From positions 1-32,227 of the forward strand of contig JAGGVH010000008.1 of the NCBI GenBank assembly GCA_021158105.1: a DNA stretch of 32,227 nt. Reading direction: 5' to 3'. Positions 21,570 to 30,221 of this stretch are shown here, in pieces. Numbering within the stretch: the stretch's first letter is position 1; every line of letters starts with the position of its first letter. A program made the position numbers and the translations under genes. The notes beneath the pieces were generated by a model that did not search any database, was not told where the DNA came from, and saw nothing but the letters and a program-made list of their open reading frames with translations. The DNA comes from Microcaldota archaeon (GTDB lineage Archaea; Micrarchaeota; Micrarchaeia; Anstonellales; JAGGVH01).

Positions 21570-21717
21570 AATACCCGCATTTTCCACATGACCATCTGTC
21601 TTTATGTTCTGCTAAATAAACACCTGGTCCGCATTTAGGGCAAGTTTTTCTCCCAGGTGTATATCTTTTTTTTGGTTCATTCCTTTTTCTCTTTGGTTTT
21701 GGATTTTTCTTTGCCAT
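21556..21717 (-). CDS. rps27ae: Small ribosomal subunit protein eS31 (RPS27AE)
   Basis: The gene has only 53 codons. A lysine/arginine-rich N-terminus ([17 protein letters not shown]) leads into one zinc ribbon, [20 protein letters not shown] with a second knuckle CGKCGYYE. CPKCGxGxxLAxHxDRxxCGKCGY is the signature of archaeal eS31, the part that in eukaryotes is fused to ubiquitin. GGTGAT lies five bases before the ATG at 21717. It follows the eS24 gene by 17 bases, as in many archaea, and overlaps the CPBP gene by 14 bases. Confidence 0.93.
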   Translation of the reverse strand: MAKKNPKPKRKRNEPKKRYTPGRKTCPKCGPGVYLAEHKDRWSCGKCGYYEKK

Positions 21718-21734
21718 CAAAATCACCTTATATC

Positions 21735-22112
21735 TTATTCTTTTTTGTCACTGTCTGTTTTTTCATCTGGTTTTGGTTCTGTTTTGGTTTGTTCGCTGCT
21801 TGGTTTATCTTCTTCCTTTTTTCCTTCAGTGACTTCTTTCTTTGCATGCCTGTCTATGATATATTTTGGCTCGTTCCTCTTTAATGCCTCTTCGCTCTTA
21901 TAAACGTGTACTCTGCATAAGACATTGTGCATTCCTGCCCTGTTAAACACTTTCTTTACGATTGTTAAGTTCGGTTTTGAGTTGACCAATGCAGAAAATT
22001 TGTCTCTGATTTGTATACGTTTAGGCGTTGCGCCTTCAAAGTCAATAGATAGTTCATATTCTTCTCTGTCTAATAATTTATTTTCAAATTTGTTAATAAT
22101 ATTTATATCCAT
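21735..22112 (-). CDS. rps24e: Small ribosomal subunit protein eS24
   Basis: The protein has 125 residues from ATG 22112 (GGGTGA five bases upstream; the GTG at 22121 overlaps the site). The core with [31 protein letters not shown] and [19 protein letters not shown] is the eS24 family. After the core a 30-residue tail rich in K, E and D ([16 protein letters not shown]...) extends beyond the usual archaeal end and is probably disordered. The start lies six bases after the aIF5A stop, whose TGA is part of the ribosome site. Confidence 0.95.
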   Translation of the reverse strand: MDINIINKFENKLLDREEYELSIDFEGATPKRIQIRDKFSALVNSKPNLTIVKKVFNRAGMHNVLCRVHVYKSEEALKRNEPKYIIDRHAKKEVTEGKKEEDKPSSEQTKTEPKPDEKTDSDKKE

Positions 22113-22117
22113 GTTAT

Positions 22118-22522
22118 TCACCCTTCAACAACCTTAGTTATCCCACATCTGTTCATTGCACATATCAATTCAACCATTTTGCCTTCCTGTACTTGATTTT
22201 TGAATTCATCTGGAATTTGCATGTCAGAAATTTCATATGTTTGCATGTCCATTATTTGGATAGTGTCACCGTTTATTGAAATGATCTGGGCAGTTTTTCG
22301 TGATATTATTGGTATTTCAACTGTCGCGTCTGATGGTACTGAAATTATCTTTTTTGTCTTTTCAAACAAACCTATACCTGTGATTGCAAGCTTAGCATGA
22401 CCGTGTTTGCCCGGTGCAGAAGCATCTATATTAACTACTCTGCACGGGATACCGTCTATTAATATATATTTTCCTACTTTAACTTCTTTTGCCTCTGCAA
22501 ACGTTTTTTCACCATCACTCAA
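22118..22522 (-). CDS. eif5A: Translation factor aIF5A
   Basis: The protein has 134 residues. The N-domain has ASAPGKHGHAK, where K39 is the lysine changed to hypusine or deoxyhypusine; the C-domain is an OB-fold (IISINGDTIQIMDMQTYEI). aIF5A helps ribosomes through stalling motifs such as polyproline. The start is TTG 22522 with GGTGAT about four bases upstream; no ATG is near. It is the first gene of aIF5A-eS24-eS31-CPBP, all packed within 20 bases or overlapping. The modification enzyme gene is not in this window. Confidence 0.95.
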   Translation of the reverse strand: MSDGEKTFAEAKEVKVGKYILIDGIPCRVVNIDASAPGKHGHAKLAITGIGLFEKTKKIISVPSDATVEIPIISRKTAQIISINGDTIQIMDMQTYEISDMQIPDEFKNQVQEGKMVELICAMNRCGITKVVEG

Positions 22523-22632
22523 AATATCACCCCTAATATATCATCATAAACAAATAACATAGCAATTCATATGGGTCAAGAAATAAATACTTTTCTTGAG
22601 AAACATTATTAAACGTTTGTGTTATGGTTAAG

Positions 22633-23181
22633 TTATTTTCTAGTCCTGGCATCATCAACAATCGCCAGCCATGACTCTCCAATTTTTGTTAAATAGTTGC
22701 CGAATGTTTTGCTTAATACAATGCGCATCGGCCGATACTTTCTTTTGCTTTCTTTGCTTATTATTGTATCTCTGTAAACCTTAACCATGCCCACCCTTTT
22801 AAGTCGTGGGAGTACGCGATTGTAGAATGTAGCCTTGGAAATGTTGTTTTCTTTTATAAACTTGCCAATCTGTTCGCTGTCCATTTCAAGGTTATCATTT
22901 AGTGCAGTCATAAACTTTGTTGCAATCTCGTTATATTTCTCTTGATATTCCTTGGGAAATACAAAATTTATAACCTCCTCAACTGACCAGAAGTTTCTTG
23001 TAGGGATTTCATTATCATCCTGAAATTTCCTGAGCTTTTTTGAATAGTATGGTGGCAGATATAACGATTCTCGCGAAGGGATTCCCCTAGAAGGAATACT
23101 TTTTTTTTCGTTATTGTCATCATTGTTATTGTGATTATGTTCCATATTCTCTATATCATTTTCGTCCTCGTTCATAATCAT
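22633..23181 (-). CDS. Winged-helix DNA-binding protein with acidic N-terminus
   Basis: The protein has 182 residues. Residues 1-35 are low complexity (N, D, E, H). Residues 95-175 look like a winged helix: TALNDNLEMDSEQIGKFIKE, the recognition-type helix KATFYNRVLPRLKRVGMVKV, and a basic wing with SKESKRKYRPMRIVLS. The middle (SLYLPPYYSKKLRKFQ) is unassigned. It could be a transcription regulator or replication-linked factor; I cannot name a family. No ribosome site precedes the ATG, and an A-rich TATA-like stretch lies about 25 bases before it. It diverges from the helicase gene with a gap of 46 bases, so it may regulate that gene. Confidence 0.7.
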   Translation of the reverse strand: MIMNEDENDIENMEHNHNNNDDNNEKKSIPSRGIPSRESLYLPPYYSKKLRKFQDDNEIPTRNFWSVEEVINFVFPKEYQEKYNEIATKFMTALNDNLEMDSEQIGKFIKENNISKATFYNRVLPRLKRVGMVKVYRDTIISKESKRKYRPMRIVLSKTFGNYLTKIGESWLAIVDDARTRK

Positions 23182-23227
23182 ATTAAATTGGTTATCTTTT
23201 TAATCATTCGCCTAAAAATAATGTCAT

Positions 23228-24748
23228 ATGCTGCGCATTGCTCCGCGAGATTACCAAAAGAGGATATACAATTCAATCATAAACAATGGTAATACGATAG
23301 TCGTCTTGCCGACAGGACTCGGAAAAACATTAATAGCATTGATGATTATTGATGACAATTATCAAAAAGGCGGGAAAAGTATTTTTCTGGCACCTACACG
23401 GCCACTTGTTGAACAGCATTTTTCTTCGATTTTAACTAAGACAGATATCCCATCGCAAGATGTAGTTATGATAACAGGCACAATACCTTCAAATAAAAGA
23501 AAAGAGTTATGGGATAGGAAAGTTGTTATATCTACTCCCCAGACCGTTGCAAACGATATCAAGAAAGGAATCATTAATTTTGATTATTCAGTTTGTATAT
23601 TTGATGAAGTGCACCGTGCAATTGGAAAATATGCTTATACTGAAATAGCAAACATCGCAAAAAGGAATGGTGCATTGCTCATAGGGTTGACTGCATCGCC
23701 CGGCAGTGACAGAAAAAAGATCAAAGAGATTATGGCCCATCTTGGTATTACTAATGTTGAGATTGGTGATAAGAATGATAAGGACATCTCTCCTTATCTT
23801 CATCAAACTAAAATACGATGGATATCTGTTGAACTTCCTGATGAACTTAAGAAAGTTTCAAACATTTTAAGAACTATGATAAAGGAAAAGGTCGCCTTTT
23901 TCAGTTCATGGGGGATTAAGGGCAACATGTTTTCAAAGTCATACTTGGTCAAACTGAAAGATAAACTCCTTAAGATGACATCAAGCAGAAAATATTTATT
24001 GTTATCCCAGTATGCCTACTTGTTTAATCTGATCCACCTGTTGGAATTAATCGAAACACAAGGTTCAACTACAGGGTTGAAGTATATTGAAAAGTTAAAA
24101 GGAAGAGACTCAAAAGCAGTTAAGGCGATGTTTAATGATAAAAGGTTTGTTGAAGTGATTAATCTTTTAAATTCTGGTGTGGAGCATCCTAAGTTATCTA
24201 AGCTTGTGGCTCTTGTTAAGCATGAAAAAGGACAGATTATTATATTTTCGCAATATGTCTCCCAAATCAGATTAATATCTAAAAAGCTTGATGATAACGA
24301 TATTCTAAATCATATTTTCATTGGACAGAGAAAAGGGTTTACACAGAAGAAACAAAAAGAGATAATTGAAAGGTTTAGAAATAAGGAGTTTAATGTTCTT
24401 GTATCTTCTAGCGTTGGTGAAGAGGGGTTGGACATTCCTAGTGTTGACACAGTTATCTTTTTTGAACCGATCCCTTCAGCTATAAGGAGCATTCAGAGGA
24501 GGGGGCGTGCGGGCAGGGCAAGAGCGGGCCAAGTTATAATATTAATGACAAAAGATACACAGGATGAAGTTTTTTATTGGTCATCATACCACAAAGAAAA
24601 AAAGATGAAGAAAATTATGCATTCTATATTAGACAGAAAGGTAATAGGTCAGAATAAAAAGTTACAAGTTAAAAGGCATAAGAAAGGTAAAAATAGGAAT
24701 AAAAAAGTAAAGAAGGATTTACAGACACGTATAACTGATTTCCAATAA
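23228..24748 (+). CDS. Hef/FANCM-like superfamily 2 helicase without nuclease domain
   Basis: The protein has 506 residues. Helicase motifs are Q-like RDYQKRIY, Walker A LPTGLGKT (27-34), Ia APTRPL, II DEVH (126-129), III TASPG (155-159), IV IIFSQY, V SSVGEEGLDIPSVDTVIFFEP and VI QRRGRAGRA. The segment between the two RecA domains (about 200-310) is the helical insert of Hef/MPH1/FANCM. Full-length euryarchaeal Hef carries a C-terminal XPF nuclease; here the protein ends after a lysine-rich stretch with LQTRITDFQ, which looks like a PCNA-binding peptide. The role is probably fork reversal or branched-DNA repair. No ribosome site; the start ATG 23228 seems leaderless. Confidence 0.88.
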   Translation: MLRIAPRDYQKRIYNSIINNGNTIVVLPTGLGKTLIALMIIDDNYQKGGKSIFLAPTRPLVEQHFSSILTKTDIPSQDVVMITGTIPSNKRKELWDRKVVISTPQTVANDIKKGIINFDYSVCIFDEVHRAIGKYAYTEIANIAKRNGALLIGLTASPGSDRKKIKEIMAHLGITNVEIGDKNDKDISPYLHQTKIRWISVELPDELKKVSNILRTMIKEKVAFFSSWGIKGNMFSKSYLVKLKDKLLKMTSSRKYLLLSQYAYLFNLIHLLELIETQGSTTGLKYIEKLKGRDSKAVKAMFNDKRFVEVINLLNSGVEHPKLSKLVALVKHEKGQIIIFSQYVSQIRLISKKLDDNDILNHIFIGQRKGFTQKKQKEIIERFRNKEFNVLVSSSVGEEGLDIPSVDTVIFFEPIPSAIRSIQRRGRAGRARAGQVIILMTKDTQDEVFYWSSYHKEKKMKKIMHSILDRKVIGQNKKLQVKRHKKGKNRNKKVKKDLQTRITDFQ

Positions 24749-24874
24749 TGTGCAACATATTTACTGTGGCGTTTTGTGTAGTATTATATTGTGTGATAAT
24801 AATCTTTAATGAGTGTACACGATGACACCCAATACAATAATGTTCAATGGTTTAGTATATAAGGAAGTGATGTT

Positions 24875-25531
24875 ATGGTTAGAGAGTATATTTTGTTGTC
24901 TGAGAAGCATCCAGAAGTATTGTCTTATTTGACAGAGGATGAGATTGATAATATCTATAAATCTTTTAAATCAGATGAATTGAGAGAGTTTGGACTAGAA
25001 TTAAAACAAAGGTTAAATTCTTCTTTTGTTAGTACTATTAATAAATTGGTTGATGTTGCATTTAATCAACAAAAAATTAAGAGAATTTCTAAACTGTTAT
25101 CATATACCTATATAGATATTACTCTTTTGAATAAAAGGATTGGTCTTTTTGTTGCTCGTGAGTGGTCATTTCATAGGATTGAATGGATAACTGAACGCGA
25201 AAAGGAGTATTTGAAAAAGTATGTGTTGTCATATGTTAATTGTGATAACAGGGTAACCGCTCTGAAAACATTAAAAAAGGTTTTTGATCATGATGTTAAG
25301 AATGGCTCTATCTCCCCTGAAAGTGTTATGCGCTATTTTAGTTCTATAGAAATGTCTTTACAAGACCAAAACAATGTTCATGTTACTTCAGTTTTAAGAG
25401 ATATTATAGGGTATTTTAATAAAATCCATCAGAAGAATAATGGATGGAAATGCACTAAAAGATTTAATGGGGGGCTACAAGTCCATAGATTACCACGTAG
25501 AAGTTACCGTGTTTATATAAAAGAAGTTTAA
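24875..25531 (+). CDS. Alpha-helical protein of unknown function
   Basis: The protein has 218 residues, nearly all predicted helix, no membrane segment and two separated cysteines (in SYVNCDNRV and WKCTKR). The C-terminus is basic with KCTKRFNGG and HRLPRRSYRVYIKEV, which could bind nucleic acid. I recognise no family. The start has GTGAT a few bases upstream. The 120-base gap before it (24749-24874) holds no clear gene. The stop overlaps the end of the convergent KH gene by four bases. Base composition is AT-rich, like the 27-32 kb genes. Confidence 0.6.
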   Translation: MVREYILLSEKHPEVLSYLTEDEIDNIYKSFKSDELREFGLELKQRLNSSFVSTINKLVDVAFNQQKIKRISKLLSYTYIDITLLNKRIGLFVAREWSFHRIEWITEREKEYLKKYVLSYVNCDNRVTALKTLKKVFDHDVKNGSISPESVMRYFSSIEMSLQDQNNVHVTSVLRDIIGYFNKIHQKNNGWKCTKRFNGGLQVHRLPRRSYRVYIKEV

Positions 25532-26025
25532 CTGTATTTAATCTCTATATCTGCTCCAAAGAACTGTTTGAGTGCAATTTCAAGTGTATCTTCATTCATA
25601 GGTAATTTTTCTTTATTACCTATTAAAATTTTCCAGATCTTGCCTGTTTTTGTATATTTTACATTAATCCCTTTCAAAACTGCAGGTTCTATCAGTTCTG
25701 ATACGAGTTTATGCCTGGTTTCTGAGTGCTTAATAATCCTTATTTTTTTGTTTAATTTTTTTGATAATGCACTTGCTATACTCCCACCACGTCCTATTAA
25801 CAATCCTATGTTTTGTTTTGTTGTGATTATGATTACATCACCTATTTCAATTGCTTTTTCAAATCCAATATTGTTTAGATTTTTTTCTTTTGCAACTTCA
25901 TACAATGCTTTTGAAACATTAATGTCTGTTTTACTGAGTTTGCCTTCCCTTAATTTTTTCCTGGTGTCTTCTGACAGCTCACCTTTTTCTATCTCTTCAA
26001 TAGGTATTGGCAACTGCAAACTCAT
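25528..26025 (-). CDS. KH-domain RNA-binding protein
   Basis: The protein has 165 residues from ATG 26025 (GGTGG six bases upstream). The KH core has IIITTKQNIGLLIGRGGSIA, with the GxxG loop as GRGG (78-81), followed by ALSKKLNKKIRIIKHSETRH. An N-terminal helical part (about 1-50) and a C-terminal beta part (WKILIGNKEKLP) flank it. The order of elements recalls the KH of NusA-like archaeal proteins. RNA is the likely ligand. It follows the Alba gene by 55 bases on the same strand. Confidence 0.75.
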   Translation of the reverse strand: MSLQLPIPIEEIEKGELSEDTRKKLREGKLSKTDINVSKALYEVAKEKNLNNIGFEKAIEIGDVIIITTKQNIGLLIGRGGSIASALSKKLNKKIRIIKHSETRHKLVSELIEPAVLKGINVKYTKTGKIWKILIGNKEKLPMNEDTLEIALKQFFGADIEIKYS

Positions 26026-26080
26026 TTTAGACCACCTGAGCAATTTAAAAGAAAAAGAAAGAAAAATGTTCTATTTATGT

Positions 26081-26386
26081 TTATTCCTGTGGCGACCTTG
26101 TCAGTATTATTTCGATTGCTGAAACATTTATCTTTGTACCATCTTCAGAAGTCAATTGTTCTGTTGTTATCTTTATGTCTTTTATTTTAATGTCTGGCAT
26201 AAACTTGTTCTTTACACCTTCAACAACGTCCACCGCTTTTGATATCAGTTTACCTCTGGCTTTCACTAAAACCTCTTTTGCTCCCTGATGGAATTGTGTG
26301 ACTACTGCCCACATATACTCTTTTGTATATTTTTTCCCTATATATACAACATTGTCCTGTTCTTTTTGTTGTGTTTCTTCAGTCAT
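26081..26386 (-). CDS. albA: Chromatin/RNA-binding protein Alba
   Basis: The protein has 101 residues from ATG 26386. The start is set by a full Shine-Dalgarno site GGAGGTGA five bases upstream, which contains the stop of the DUF460 gene. Family residues are VVYIGKK (the DNA-contacting lysine pair), VVTQFHQGAKEVLVKARGKLISKAVDVVEGV and TEQLTSEDGTKINVSAIEIIL. Alba forms dimers that coat DNA and also bind RNA. Its place between DUF460 and KH genes suggests an RNA-related setting here. Confidence 0.95.
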   Translation of the reverse strand: MTEETQQKEQDNVVYIGKKYTKEYMWAVVTQFHQGAKEVLVKARGKLISKAVDVVEGVKNKFMPDIKIKDIKITTEQLTSEDGTKINVSAIEIILTRSPQE

Positions 26387-26391
26387 GTTTG

Positions 26392-27261
26392 TCACCTCCG
26401 ATTTTGTTTACTAGACCTATATTCATCAATTAGTTTAACAAGCAAGTTTTTTAAATCTGTTCCACCACTTTTTTCTTTGTTTTCAAACACTTTTTTTGGG
26501 CCGGATTGCTTTTTTCTTCTGTTTTTTATACTATTTTTAAGTTTTTTAATGATTTTCTTTTGATGGTTTATCTTATACATTAACTTTTTAATTTCTTTAT
26601 CCTTATACAGTTCAGAACGCATACTCCTTCTTAACTTATTATTTTCAAGTTCTATTTCGTTAATCTTACTCTTCAATGATTTGATTTCTAATCTTAAACT
26701 CTGGTTATCGTTCATAATCCTTTTAACCTCTGATTCTAAAAATTTAATATATTCCTCTGTTTTTCGTTTCCCCCTCTTCCCAATTTTTGTTTCTTTATTT
26801 TTGTTTATTTTGTTTATTGCCAGAACATCTTTGATTGTATATCCTTTTATAATTTTCTCTTTTATTTCATCTTTCTTTTCATCAGTCATTTTCATTGATT
26901 CTATGTGCCTGAATTTGTTTTCAAATTTTCTGTATAACCACAATGCCGCCCCGCCTGCGTCTCTCTGGTGGAGGTCTTTTATTGGTAAATCTGATGTTAT
27001 CTTGGTTTTATAATCCTGCGTCATGGACTGCTCTGGTGTGAATATTTTAACATTCATCATTGCACCGATCTTCTGGACAGTGTCTGGTGTGGGGACTTTA
27101 TCTGTGGCAATGGCTATTATCTTGCCATGCTTAGTCATTTCTTTTATTATTTTCTCCTTGCCAGCATTCTTTATGCTTCCTGTGTACACCAAGTTACCTT
27201 TCAAATCTAAAAGACAAATGCCGAACGTTGTTCCCGGGTCAATCCCTGCAATCAGTCGCAT
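26392..27261 (-). CDS. DUF460-family protein (RNase H-like fold), short form with coiled coil
   Basis: The protein has 289 residues. The N-terminal 130 have the RuvC/YqgF-like fold: first strand IAGIDPGTTFGICLLD with the acidic D of the catalytic site, VATDKVPTP-type segment (ATDKVPTPDTVQKI), and the typical DLPIKDLHQRDAGGAALWLYRKF near the third acidic position. A long coiled coil follows (about 165-245) and then a basic tail. COG2433/DUF460 proteins are usually over 600 residues with a C-terminal domain; this one ends early, but I see no frameshift. The stop overlaps the ribosome site of Alba, so the genes are coupled. Nuclease activity is predicted, not proven. Confidence 0.85.
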   Translation of the reverse strand: MRLIAGIDPGTTFGICLLDLKGNLVYTGSIKNAGKEKIIKEMTKHGKIIAIATDKVPTPDTVQKIGAMMNVKIFTPEQSMTQDYKTKITSDLPIKDLHQRDAGGAALWLYRKFENKFRHIESMKMTDEKKDEIKEKIIKGYTIKDVLAINKINKNKETKIGKRGKRKTEEYIKFLESEVKRIMNDNQSLRLEIKSLKSKINEIELENNKLRRSMRSELYKDKEIKKLMYKINHQKKIIKKLKNSIKNRRKKQSGPKKVFENKEKSGGTDLKNLLVKLIDEYRSSKQNRR

Positions 27262-27348
27262 GACATTTTATACAGCTTTAAAATTATAAAACTTTCATAA
27301 TACAACACAAACAAAGGTTTAAATATATTTTGTGTTATAATATATAAT

Positions 27349-29205
27349 ATGGTGGGTGAAAAAGTGCACAAAACAAATGGTAATAAAAAAGTGTCAAAAG
27401 AGTTAAATATTGATAAAAAACATGATGTTTTTAGGAAAATTATTGAAACAGATACATCCAATTGGTTTGATTATGATACAATAACTCGATTTAATTCAAT
27501 TGCATGTGACAGTTCAACATCACTCAGTGCAAGATATGGTGTTTTTGTTAAAGTTGTTGATGGTAGTGTTTATCCTTCTGGTACTTTTAAAGATATAAGA
27601 AATTATTCGCTTATTTTAAGTGATGCTGGAAAAGAGAAAGTAGCATATGTTCATATTACATGTGGTAATTCAGGGATTTCCTTAGCAAAACTTTGCAGAG
27701 AATGGACTGAAAGGACAGAGGGCAGGCAGGAGAGAATAGCTGTTATTATCATTGGTAAGGATGCAGATAGAAATGCAATCAAAACTTTAAAAAAACTTGC
27801 AAGAATGGATAGAGGGAAAAGCATAATTCTTCTTAGTACAAACCTATCAAAACATGAGATTACTGATGTCCAATTACGTGAGATTGCTTTAAAAGCTACA
27901 AAAGGTAGAGTAAAACCAAATGAGGTTCGTCTTGTTGAAAGAATCTCTGATGAAGATACTGGATATGCGCTTTTTGCAAAGCAGATATTCAAAGAAAATA
28001 AGGATTCAAAAGCAATCTTTCTTCCAGTTGGTGGTGGCGAATTTTTTTATAATCTTTGTAGAGAATTCATAAAACTTTATAACGAAAATAATTTGCCTCT
28101 CCCTAAAATTATAGGTGTTAGTCCAAAAGGTGCGAATCCCTTTACATTGGTAGGTAGGGTGGATGAGACTGATGAGGAATATAAAATGAAAGTTTTCAAT
28201 GCACCAGACAATAAAGTTTTCATTAAAACAAGAAACACTGTTGTGAAAACGCTTGAAACACCATGCTCAAATTTTTATCCTTTAGTTAGAAAACTTATTC
28301 TTCAGCATCCTCAAATTGAAATTATGCTTGTTTCAGATGATGAAGTTAGGGAAGAATTAAAAGAGGTTTCACGATATTATAAAATTGAGCCCGCAAGTGC
28401 TACAGCATTTGCTGGATGTTATAAGGTATGTAAACATCTTAATTTAACAGAAAATGATAAAATAACTATAATAAACACAGGTAAAGGTGTAAATAAACTT
28501 CCAAAGAAAAAGAAATGGTGGACAACTCCTTTGATGGTTGGTGGTTCAGTAATAGTCACATTTTTTGCAACGCTTGGTGTTTACTCATATACTTGGAAAT
28601 ATCATTGGAATATCATGCATGATGCTGAAACGAGATTTGTTAAAAAGCATATTTCCAAAACATTTAAGAACCAGACTATTGCATCTTTCGGACGAAAAGA
28701 AAGTGATATTGATTTTGATATTTCTCTTAGGTTATATGCTACAAAGAATGGTTCAAAAATAAGTTATGATGATTATATTGATTATCTTCTTAAGCATGGG
28801 TTTATAACAAAAGAAGAATATTCTAGGCAAGTTTCAAAAGGCAATGATGTAAATTCTCCTGTAATAGATACATCAACACATTATGTTTTATCTCCATATG
28901 ATTCTGTAGTATATGCTTATAAGTTGCTTCCGCCTGTAATAACATCAAATTTATGGAGATATATGGAAAGCTATGAATATACAAATGATTTTTATCAGTT
29001 TTCGAATGATTTTTATCGATTTTCTCCGGATTCCTTTACATTCACAGATACACTCTCAGATGCTTCACTCAATTGGGAATTTACCTTTTCAAGGTATAAT
29101 CTCATAGAAGAAAACCTTTCAATTGTTGATAAAATGAAAATAACATTTTCTGGTTGGTGGAACATTCTGGTTAGAAAATTAAAAAATGTTTCAGACCCAG
29201 ACTAA
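27349..29205 (+). CDS. Threonine-synthase-like PLP enzyme fused to a membrane anchor and unknown domain
   Basis: The protein has 618 residues. Residues about 45-385 are a fold-type II PLP enzyme: GTFKDIRN holds the Schiff-base lysine K81, CGNSG (105-109) matches the substrate loop SSGN, PVGGGEFF (226-230) is the phosphate loop, EPASATAFAGC and NTGKG complete the core. A KKKKWW border precedes one membrane helix (about 393-412), then about 200 residues with NDFYQFSNDFYRFS repeats and many aromatic residues, likely outside if the enzyme is inside. No known threonine or cysteine synthase has such a tail to my knowledge. The start is ATG 27349 or GTG 27364, the latter with GGTGA four bases upstream. 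Substrate unknown. Confidence 0.75.
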   Translation: MVGEKVHKTNGNKKVSKELNIDKKHDVFRKIIETDTSNWFDYDTITRFNSIACDSSTSLSARYGVFVKVVDGSVYPSGTFKDIRNYSLILSDAGKEKVAYVHITCGNSGISLAKLCREWTERTEGRQERIAVIIIGKDADRNAIKTLKKLARMDRGKSIILLSTNLSKHEITDVQLREIALKATKGRVKPNEVRLVERISDEDTGYALFAKQIFKENKDSKAIFLPVGGGEFFYNLCREFIKLYNENNLPLPKIIGVSPKGANPFTLVGRVDETDEEYKMKVFNAPDNKVFIKTRNTVVKTLETPCSNFYPLVRKLILQHPQIEIMLVSDDEVREELKEVSRYYKIEPASATAFAGCYKVCKHLNLTENDKITIINTGKGVNKLPKKKKWWTTPLMVGGSVIVTFFATLGVYSYTWKYHWNIMHDAETRFVKKHISKTFKNQTIASFGRKESDIDFDISLRLYATKNGSKISYDDYIDYLLKHGFITKEEYSRQVSKGNDVNSPVIDTSTHYVLSPYDSVVYAYKLLPPVITSNLWRYMESYEYTNDFYQFSNDFYRFSPDSFTFTDTLSDASLNWEFTFSRYNLIEENLSIVDKMKITFSGWWNILVRKLKNVSDPD

Positions 29206-29216
29206 AATAAAAATTT

Positions 29217-30221
29217 TTAATAATATGGAAACATATTAACATAATCTGAGGAAATTATTGGCAGAATTTCATAATCCTTTATATTTTCAAACTTTTCTCT
29301 AAATTGATTTATAAACATCTTTATTTCATTTTCATTCTTTGCATAAAGGTGTACCATAACACCCCAAGCGCCAAACTGTTTTGTTGCCTCATCAACAAGT
29401 GGATGTGTTGCAAGATAATTAAACATTTTTTGTTCAGTTTCTTTATAGTAATATCTCAATGAAAAAAGAATAAAATATGATTTATGTAGTTTATCATTAA
29501 TAAAAGTTTTATATCCCTTGATAATACCTCTATCTTCTAATTTTTTAATTCTGTAAAGGATTGTTTTATAACTTAATTTTGTGATGTTTGCAAGCTCTGT
29601 GCTTGTTAACCTGCAGTTTTGGCTGATGTATTTTAAGATTAGTTTATCAACATCATCAATTTTTACTGTTTCATAACTTACAGGAATTGATATGATTTTA
29701 TTTTTCAAAAGAGATTTTGGAGAGAGATATTTTATGGGGTAAATATAATGGTTTTTAACATAGACATCTTCTATTTCACCCATTATGTTTGGAAAATGTG
29801 TATAACATAAATCAATAAAGTTGTCATAATCAATATAATTTTTGACATATATTGCTATGTATAAATCATACTTGCCGCCAAGAGTTGAAATGTTATATAC
29901 TCCCCAACCACTTTCAATGAATTCCCTTACCTTCCTAACTGATATGGGGTCAACTTTTTTAAGTTTGAAAAATAATCTATAATGCTCAAATCCTAAGTAG
30001 TTCATATTTATTATTGTAGAAAACGATCTTATTGTTTTATTTTCAATTAAACGATTCAATCTGTAAGAAACCACCTGCACCGACCGTCTTGTAGAATATG
30101 CAATTTTTTTAATACTTATTTTGGGATTGTCAATTAACATTTTAATTATCCTGATATCTAATTTATCCAAGGAATTGTTCTCTTTTGCGATTATTCTCTT
30201 ATGATTATTAATTTTTTTCAT
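29217..30221 (-). CDS. Lrp/AsnC-family regulator with two tandem modules
   Basis: The protein has 334 residues, twice the usual length. Each half has a helix-turn-helix and a RAM-type ligand domain. First module: DKLDIRIIKMLIDNPKISIK and RRSVQVVSYRLNRLIE, then the ligand fold with GGKYDLYIAIYVKN. Second: DVDKLILKYISQNCRLTS and SYKTILYRIKKLEDRGIIKGY, then FGAWGVMVHLYAKNENEI. The family senses amino acids and controls their metabolism, so the adjacent PLP-enzyme fusion is a fair candidate target. It converges with that gene (11-base gap) and diverges from the ATPase gene. Confidence 0.85.
   Translation of the reverse strand: MKKINNHKRIIAKENNSLDKLDIRIIKMLIDNPKISIKKIAYSTRRSVQVVSYRLNRLIENKTIRSFSTIINMNYLGFEHYRLFFKLKKVDPISVRKVREFIESGWGVYNISTLGGKYDLYIAIYVKNYIDYDNFIDLCYTHFPNIMGEIEDVYVKNHYIYPIKYLSPKSLLKNKIISIPVSYETVKIDDVDKLILKYISQNCRLTSTELANITKLSYKTILYRIKKLEDRGIIKGYKTFINDKLHKSYFILFSLRYYYKETEQKMFNYLATHPLVDEATKQFGAWGVMVHLYAKNENEIKMFINQFREKFENIKDYEILPIISSDYVNMFPYY

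Noticed and set aside
25568-26122. 184-codon plus-strand frame
   Set aside because: It covers the KH gene in reverse and reaches into Alba; both real genes have strong ribosome sites on the minus strand.
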